A model generated the notes under the pieces. It saw nothing but the letters and a program-made list of their open reading frames with translations. It ran no database searches and was not told the origin of the DNA. Of a DNA stretch of 19,914 nucleotides, positions 16,043 to 19,914 are shown in pieces. The position numbers and the translations under genes are program-made. This stretch comes from GCA-002727615 sp964442655 (lineage in GTDB: Bacteria; Pseudomonadota; Alphaproteobacteria; TMED109), in assembly GCA_964442655.1 (NCBI GenBank), contig CAYTZM010000015.1:1-19914 (forward strand), given 5' to 3'. Position 1 is the first letter of the stretch, and each line of letters opens with the position of its first letter.

Positions 16043-16927
16043 TTAATTATCTTCACCTGCCTGCGCTGCATAAATAGAAGTGTATCCACCTGACCAATCA
16101 GGAGGAATTAAGCATGGTCTAGGATCATGTTGAGCCCATAAATCTAATTTTCCGCGAACTATTTTATATGCATTTTTAGACTTATCTGGATGAGGAGTAT
16201 AAGGTTTAGCATCAGAAGAAGAATAGCAATTTAATAATAAAGGCCTAGGGTTTTCTGATTTACTTGGAGGTGATGCATGAAGAGTTCTACAATTATGAAT
16301 AGTAATAGAACCTGCCCCTCCCATCAAATATTTTACATCAGACAAATCTATTTTTTCTAAATCATTTTTATTTAAAGATCCTGTCCAATTATTATTTTTA
16401 TCATATTGATTATACAAAGGTCCTTCATGACTTTTTGGAATAACAGCGACAGGACCATTAGACATATTTGTCTCCTCTAAATAACAACCTATGGTAAATA
16501 CATTATAATTAGTATGAGGAAAAAATTGTATATCCTGATGCCACTTAACAGTATCACTTTCATCAAACCATTTAAAATTTAATTTGGAATGATGAAAAAC
16601 AACGTTAGGCCCAGCTATATCTTCAGCTAATTTAGCAATAAAGTCAGAAGCAAAGTTCCAATAAGCTTCATGCTGTTCATCAGGTCTTTTAATTCTTCTT
16701 ACTACAGGTTTATTAATATTATGATCAGGTGATAAGTCGAAAAGGCGATTAGAAGCTTTAACGCTTTTACTTTTTTCTATAAATGTCTGAGTAACCTCTT
16801 TAAGATTAGAAATTATATCTAAAGGTACAAAATTTTCTAACTCCAAATACCCATTCTCAAAATAAAATTTTCTTTGTTCATCTGTTAATATCTTTGCTGG
16901 ATAAGATAATACCTGGTCAGGTGTCAT
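16043..16927 (-). CDS. phytanoyl-CoA dioxygenase (PhyH) family oxygenase
   Basis: An Fe(II)/2-oxoglutarate-dependent oxygenase of the PhyH family, 294 residues. Such enzymes hydroxylate or cleave a substrate with O2 while turning 2-oxoglutarate into succinate and CO2. The iron triad is visible: H130 and D132 in WHQDI, and distal H217 in RTLHASPPSKSENPRPL. R228 in the same stretch is the likely 2-oxoglutarate carboxylate ligand. Other family segments are FYFENGYLELENFV near the N-terminus and NGPVAVIPKSHEGP. No signal peptide is seen, so it is cytoplasmic. The ATG at 16927 is chosen because GGAG lies 6 nt upstream; the ATG at 16939 would add four residues and overlap that site. It lies between the Fe-type dehydrogenase gene and mdh. 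The substrate cannot be inferred; bacterial homologues act on diverse small molecules. Confidence 0.88.
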   Translation of the reverse strand: MTPDQVLSYPAKILTDEQRKFYFENGYLELENFVPLDIISNLKEVTQTFIEKSKSVKASNRLFDLSPDHNINKPVVRRIKRPDEQHEAYWNFASDFIAKLAEDIAGPNVVFHHSKLNFKWFDESDTVKWHQDIQFFPHTNYNVFTIGCYLEETNMSNGPVAVIPKSHEGPLYNQYDKNNNWTGSLNKNDLEKIDLSDVKYLMGGAGSITIHNCRTLHASPPSKSENPRPLLLNCYSSSDAKPYTPHPDKSKNAYKIVRGKLDLWAQHDPRPCLIPPDWSGGYTSIYAAQAGEDN

Positions 16928-16933
16928 TTTATA

Positions 16934-16937
16934 CTCC
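16934..16937 (-). promoter_or_regulatory. Shine-Dalgarno site of the PhyH-family gene
   Basis: GGAG on the minus strand, 6 nt before the ATG at 16927. It overlaps the alternative ATG at 16939, so it supports the shorter start. Confidence 0.65.
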
Positions 16938-16965
16938 ATAAATTATCAAAATATTATATTTAATA

Positions 16966-18123
16966 CTACCATAATAATTTATAAATATCGATTATCTCTT
17001 CATTTGAAGGAACCCGAGGGTTATTTCCTGGAGAACCTGAAGCTATAGCTTGTTCCGCCATAATTTCTAAATTATTCATAAAATCATCTTTATTTATACC
17101 AAACTCTCTAGGTGAAGGTACATTTAATTCTTCATTAATAGCAGATAATTCTATAAGCAATTTTTTATTAGCCAAATCATCTTCATCAATCGCCAAAGCT
17201 ATTCCCATTGCACGAGCACATTCAGCATATCTTTTAGTAGCTGAAGAAATAGAAAATTCCGTTACAGAAGGTAAGAGCATAGCATTAGATAAACCATGGG
17301 GAACATGATAAAATGCACCAATTGGCCTACTCATCCCGTGTACCAACGCTACTGAAGCATTAGAAAAAGCAATCCCAGCTAAAGTTGCTCCTAACATCAT
17401 AGCCTCTCTTGCTTTTCTATTACTGCCATCATGATAAACAGCACGCAAATTAGGTGCTAACAATTTCATTGCTTCTATAGCTTGTGAATCACTATAAGAA
17501 TTCGCTTTTTTACTTACATATGCTTCCATTGCATGTGTTAAAGCATCAATACCTGTATCCGCCGTTGTCCTTTGGGGAACACTTAAAGTTAATTCATAAT
17601 CAACTAACGCAGCAATAGGCATAAAAGCTAATCCCACACAAAGCATTTTTTCATCAGTTTTTTCATCAGAAATTATTGTAAAACGCGTTGCCTCTGAACC
17701 AGTGCCTGCAGTGGTAGGAATTGCTATAATAGGAATACCTGGTTCCGAAACAATTCGTGGAAACTTATAATCTCTCATTTCTCCACCATACTTACCTAAT
17801 AAACCTATTGCTTTTGCACTATCTATAGGGCTACCTCCTCCTAAAGCTATTATACTGTCAAAATTTCCATTTTTAACTTTTTCTACTCCTCTTTGTATAG
17901 ATTCAACTGTAGGCTCTGGAATTGTATCAGAAAAAACTTCAGAAATAATTTTTGACTCATCTAAAATTTCTTCAACTCTTTTTGTATAACCTAACTTAAC
18001 CATCATTTCATCAGTGATAATAATAGGATTTTTTAGATTTAAGCTTTGTAAAATATTTCCTATTTGCTCACTGGCTTTTGCACCTATTTGTAAAATACGT
18101 GGTAAATTTATTTGATTAGACAA
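16966..18123 (-). CDS. iron-containing (group III) alcohol dehydrogenase
   Basis: A metal-dependent NAD(P)-linked alcohol dehydrogenase of the Fe-ADH family, 385 residues and full length. The nucleotide-binding motif is GGGSPIDSAKAI (95-106), followed by IPTTAGTGSEATRF. The metal ligands are all present: D193 and H197 in TGIDALTHAMEAY, H262 in LVHGMSRPIGA and H276 in VPHGLSNAM. The start is TTG at 18123 with GGGGA 6 nt upstream. It lies 55 nt after zapE and 38 nt before the PhyH-family gene, and the pair forms an insert between zapE and mdh. Possible substrates in this family include short alcohols, diols, lactaldehyde, 4-hydroxybutyrate and other hydroxy acids; the sequence alone does not decide. 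Acting on the product or precursor of the neighbouring oxygenase is inference. Confidence 0.9.
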   Translation of the reverse strand: MSNQINLPRILQIGAKASEQIGNILQSLNLKNPIIITDEMMVKLGYTKRVEEILDESKIISEVFSDTIPEPTVESIQRGVEKVKNGNFDSIIALGGGSPIDSAKAIGLLGKYGGEMRDYKFPRIVSEPGIPIIAIPTTAGTGSEATRFTIISDEKTDEKMLCVGLAFMPIAALVDYELTLSVPQRTTADTGIDALTHAMEAYVSKKANSYSDSQAIEAMKLLAPNLRAVYHDGSNRKAREAMMLGATLAGIAFSNASVALVHGMSRPIGAFYHVPHGLSNAMLLPSVTEFSISSATKRYAECARAMGIALAIDEDDLANKKLLIELSAINEELNVPSPREFGINKDDFMNNLEIMAEQAIASGSPGNNPRVPSNEEIIDIYKLLW

Positions 18124-18129
18124 TTTATA

Positions 18130-18134
18130 TCCCC
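18130..18134 (-). promoter_or_regulatory. Shine-Dalgarno site of the Fe-ADH TTG start
   Basis: GGGGA on the minus strand, 6 nt before TTG at 18123. No in-frame ATG is nearby, so this strongly supports TTG initiation. Confidence 0.7.
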
Positions 18135-18178
18135 ATTTTATATTCTAAAATTTCTATTTAAATTAAATCATATAAATA

Positions 18179-19294
18179 TTAAATTTTAAATAATTTTTTA
18201 TAACGTTTATCCTTAATTTTATTTAGCCAATCTTTATTAGTCATTTCATATAATCTTGAAACTGTTCTTTGAAATTCTATACTCCCATCTCCTTTTTCAT
18301 AAATCTCCCTAGGTTTAATATCAGAAGAAATAACTAAACCCACCTTTTCATCATATAATATATCTAATAGAGTTTGAAACCTTTTAGCTTTATTTCTATC
18401 TTTAGATAATAACTTAGGAATATCCGAAATGATAAACCAACTAAATTTTCCAGTTAAATAAATATAATCTATATATGAATAATTTGACCCACATAATTCA
18501 TTAAAACTAAAATATGCTACATTATTTGCTGTCTTAGAAATATTTATATCTCTATTACTATGTCGTATTTTCATATTTATAATTTTCTTATTATTAGATA
18601 ATAAAACAAAAAACCTTTTCAAAAGAGATATATCTGATGATTTAAAATAAAATTCTTGAAAATTATTCAAATGATTTATTTTTTTATTATTTAAGCGATA
18701 ATCTCTCCCATCATTAATTTTTTTTACCATCATTACTTTATTTATCAATTCTATAAATGGTAAAAACCTAGATCTTTGAAGACCATTTTTATATAATAAA
18801 TTAGGTTCTGTATTAGATGTTAACACCATTAAAATTTTCTTTTTATGTAACTCTCTATACAACCTTTCTATAATCATAGCATCAGCAACATCCAAAACTT
18901 CAAATTCATCAATACACAATATAGATATACCTTTAGTCAATTGATCTATAGCATATTTAAAAGGATTTTTATTATTTAATAAATTAGCTTTCTTCATATA
19001 TTCATATACTTGAAACATAAAGACATGTTGATGCATCCTAAACGCATATTTATTGTTAATTGACTGATAAAAAAGATCCATTAAATATGATTTACCTCTA
19101 CCAACTTTTCCATAAATATATACCCCCATTATACTTTTAGTATTAAATATATTTTTTAAAGAAAAAGGTTTTTTAATCTGGCTATATAATAGATCTAAAG
19201 CTTCAATTACTTCCGTTTGCCCATCATCATTAATAACTTTTCCAGAATTAACTAAAGCTAAGTATTTATTTGAAATATATTTGGATTTATCCAA
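18179..19294 (-). CDS. zapE: cell division protein ZapE, AFG1-like ATPase
   Basis: A P-loop ATPase of the AFG1/ZapE family, 371 residues. In E. coli ZapE acts at the FtsZ ring; mitochondrial homologues help handle inner-membrane respiratory proteins. Walker A is GKVGRGKS (62-69), followed by the family segment MDLFY. Walker B is ILCIDEFEVLDVADAMII near 125-142. A sensor-like LTSNTEPNLLYKNGLQRSRFLPFI and the C-terminal SRLYEMTNKDWL are typical. Residues 200-290 are Asn/Lys-rich and less conserved. The start is TTG at 19294, with GGAG 7 nt upstream, placed between the mmsA stop codon and the gene. zapE next to mdh is common in alphaproteobacteria; here two genes intervene. Confidence 0.92.
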   Translation of the reverse strand: MDKSKYISNKYLALVNSGKVINDDGQTEVIEALDLLYSQIKKPFSLKNIFNTKSIMGVYIYGKVGRGKSYLMDLFYQSINNKYAFRMHQHVFMFQVYEYMKKANLLNNKNPFKYAIDQLTKGISILCIDEFEVLDVADAMIIERLYRELHKKKILMVLTSNTEPNLLYKNGLQRSRFLPFIELINKVMMVKKINDGRDYRLNNKKINHLNNFQEFYFKSSDISLLKRFFVLLSNNKKIINMKIRHSNRDINISKTANNVAYFSFNELCGSNYSYIDYIYLTGKFSWFIISDIPKLLSKDRNKAKRFQTLLDILYDEKVGLVISSDIKPREIYEKGDGSIEFQRTVSRLYEMTNKDWLNKIKDKRYKKLFKI

Positions 19295-19301
19295 ACATTT
19301 A

Positions 19302-19305
19302 CTCC
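19302..19305 (-). promoter_or_regulatory. Shine-Dalgarno site of the zapE TTG start
   Basis: GGAG on the minus strand, 7 nt before TTG at 19294. An ATG at 19298 lies between them but is out of frame and meets a stop codon after two codons, so TTG is the real start. Confidence 0.7.
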
Positions 19306-19309
19306 ATGC

Positions 19310-19914
19310 TTACTTCATTATTGGCATAGTAAATAAAGCACCTTCTTTTATTCCGGAAGGCCATCGAGAACTTATAGTTTTAAGTCTAGTATAAAACCTT
19401 ACACCATCCATTCCATGAGTATTATTTGAACCAAAAAGAGAGTCTTTCCAACCTCCAAAACTATGATAAGCAACTGGTACCGGTATAGGAATATTTACTC
19501 CAACCATTCCAATATTTGCTTTAGAAGCAAAATCTCTAGCACTATCTCCATCTCTCGTAAAAATTGAAACTCCATTGCCATAAGGATTTGATTTCACTAA
19601 ATTTAAAGCTTGCTCATAATCAGGAACTCTTACAGTCGATAAAACTGGCCCAAATATTTCTTGATCATATATAGACATTCCAGGCTTAACATTATCAAAT
19701 AAACTTCCACCCATAAAATATCCATTTTCATACCCTTGTAACTTTAAATTTCTTCCATCTACTACTAAATCAGCACCATCCTTTTCTCCTTCTCCTATTA
19801 AAGAAGTAATTCTGTCAAAAGATTCTTTAGTTACTATAGGACCCATTTCCGCCTCAGGATCATCCCATGGTCCAACTTTCAAAGAATTTACTTTAGGAGC
19901 CATCTTCTCAATTA
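19310..19914 (-). CDS. mmsA: methylmalonate-semialdehyde dehydrogenase (CoA-acylating), C-terminal part
   Basis: The last 201 codons of an MmsA/IolA-type aldehyde dehydrogenase; the frame stays open to the right edge (IEKMAPKVNSLKVGP), so the first part lies outside the window and the internal Met at 19903 is not the start. The family oxidises methylmalonate semialdehyde or malonate semialdehyde to propionyl-CoA or acetyl-CoA with NAD+ and CoA, in valine, inositol and beta-alanine breakdown. Typical segments are DPEAEMGPIVTKESFDRI, VDGRNLKLQGYENGYFMGG, YDQEIFGPVLSTVRVPDY, GNGVSIFTRDGDSARDFAS and PVPVAYHSFGGWKDSLFG. The end, GVRFYTRLKTISSRWPSG...MPIMK, is diagnostic of MmsA. The catalytic Cys is outside the window. 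Its stop lies 15 nt before zapE, suggesting cotranscription. Confidence 0.93.
   Translation of the reverse strand, partial: IEKMAPKVNSLKVGPWDDPEAEMGPIVTKESFDRITSLIGEGEKDGADLVVDGRNLKLQGYENGYFMGGSLFDNVKPGMSIYDQEIFGPVLSTVRVPDYEQALNLVKSNPYGNGVSIFTRDGDSARDFASKANIGMVGVNIPIPVPVAYHSFGGWKDSLFGSNNTHGMDGVRFYTRLKTISSRWPSGIKEGALFTMPIMK

Noticed and set aside
15478..16077. Plus-strand open frames opposite mdh
   Set aside because: They are shadows of the conserved mdh coding sequence.
15907..16089. Minus-strand frame spanning the end of the oxygenase gene and the start of mdh
   Set aside because: I considered a small bridging gene or a frameshift. Both neighbouring proteins are complete with proper start and stop, so this is a shifted frame of mdh.
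1..19914. tRNA or rRNA genes, CRISPR arrays, insertion sequences, toxin-antitoxin or defence genes
   Set aside because: Gaps are all under about 110 bases, with no clover-leaf sequence, no spaced direct repeats, no transposase and no terminal inverted repeats. The recombinase at 6405-7352 fits chromosomal XerC and has no visible attachment sites nearby.

Overview
This is a very AT-rich window (roughly 30 % GC by eye, not counted) packed with bacterial housekeeping genes. The longest stretch without a gene is under 100 bases. The gene order points to an alphaproteobacterium: atpH-atpA-atpG-atpD without the F0 genes, with priA upstream of atpH, and a mdh-sucC-sucD-sucA-sucB-lpdA block next to zapE. 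The low GC, short spacers and replacement of Ala/Pro by Asn/Lys/Ile suggest a streamlined free-living, probably marine, lineage (SAR11-like, HIMB59/AEGEAN-169-like or a low-GC relative). That placement is inference.

Layout. Positions 1-5666, minus strand: the start of atpD (cut by the window edge), atpG, atpA and atpH (F1 ATP synthase), then the helicase gene priA upstream of them. Positions 5667-5742: a short divergent spacer with TATAAT-like boxes on both strands. Positions 5743-7352, plus strand: a small transaldolase gene followed 5 nt later by a tyrosine recombinase gene (xerC type). Positions 7355-19914, minus strand, read right to left: mmsA (5' end outside the window), zapE, an iron-type alcohol dehydrogenase, a phytanoyl-CoA-dioxygenase-family oxygenase, mdh, sucC, sucD, sucA, sucB and lpdA. 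All gaps are short, so much of this may be one transcription unit. xerC and lpdA converge with only 2 nt between their stop codons.

How the genes work together. SucA, SucB and LpdA form the 2-oxoglutarate dehydrogenase complex. SucCD converts its product succinyl-CoA to succinate with ATP or GTP formation, and Mdh regenerates oxaloacetate. The NADH feeds respiration and the F1 ATP synthase encoded at the left. MmsA makes propionyl-CoA or acetyl-CoA from (methyl)malonate semialdehyde and so feeds the same cycle.

The least ordinary part is 16043-18123. An Fe(II)/2-oxoglutarate oxygenase and an Fe-type alcohol dehydrogenase sit between zapE and mdh, which are commonly neighbours in alphaproteobacteria. 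The oxygenase family consumes 2-oxoglutarate and releases succinate, the metabolites handled by the next genes. Other points are frequent TTG start codons with good Shine-Dalgarno sites, a possible AUU start in priA, an active-site Asp-to-Ser change and a degenerate E3-binding domain in SucB, and transaldolase-type residues in the gene usually labelled fructose-6-phosphate aldolase. I saw no tRNA or rRNA gene, CRISPR array, insertion sequence or clear new multi-gene system.
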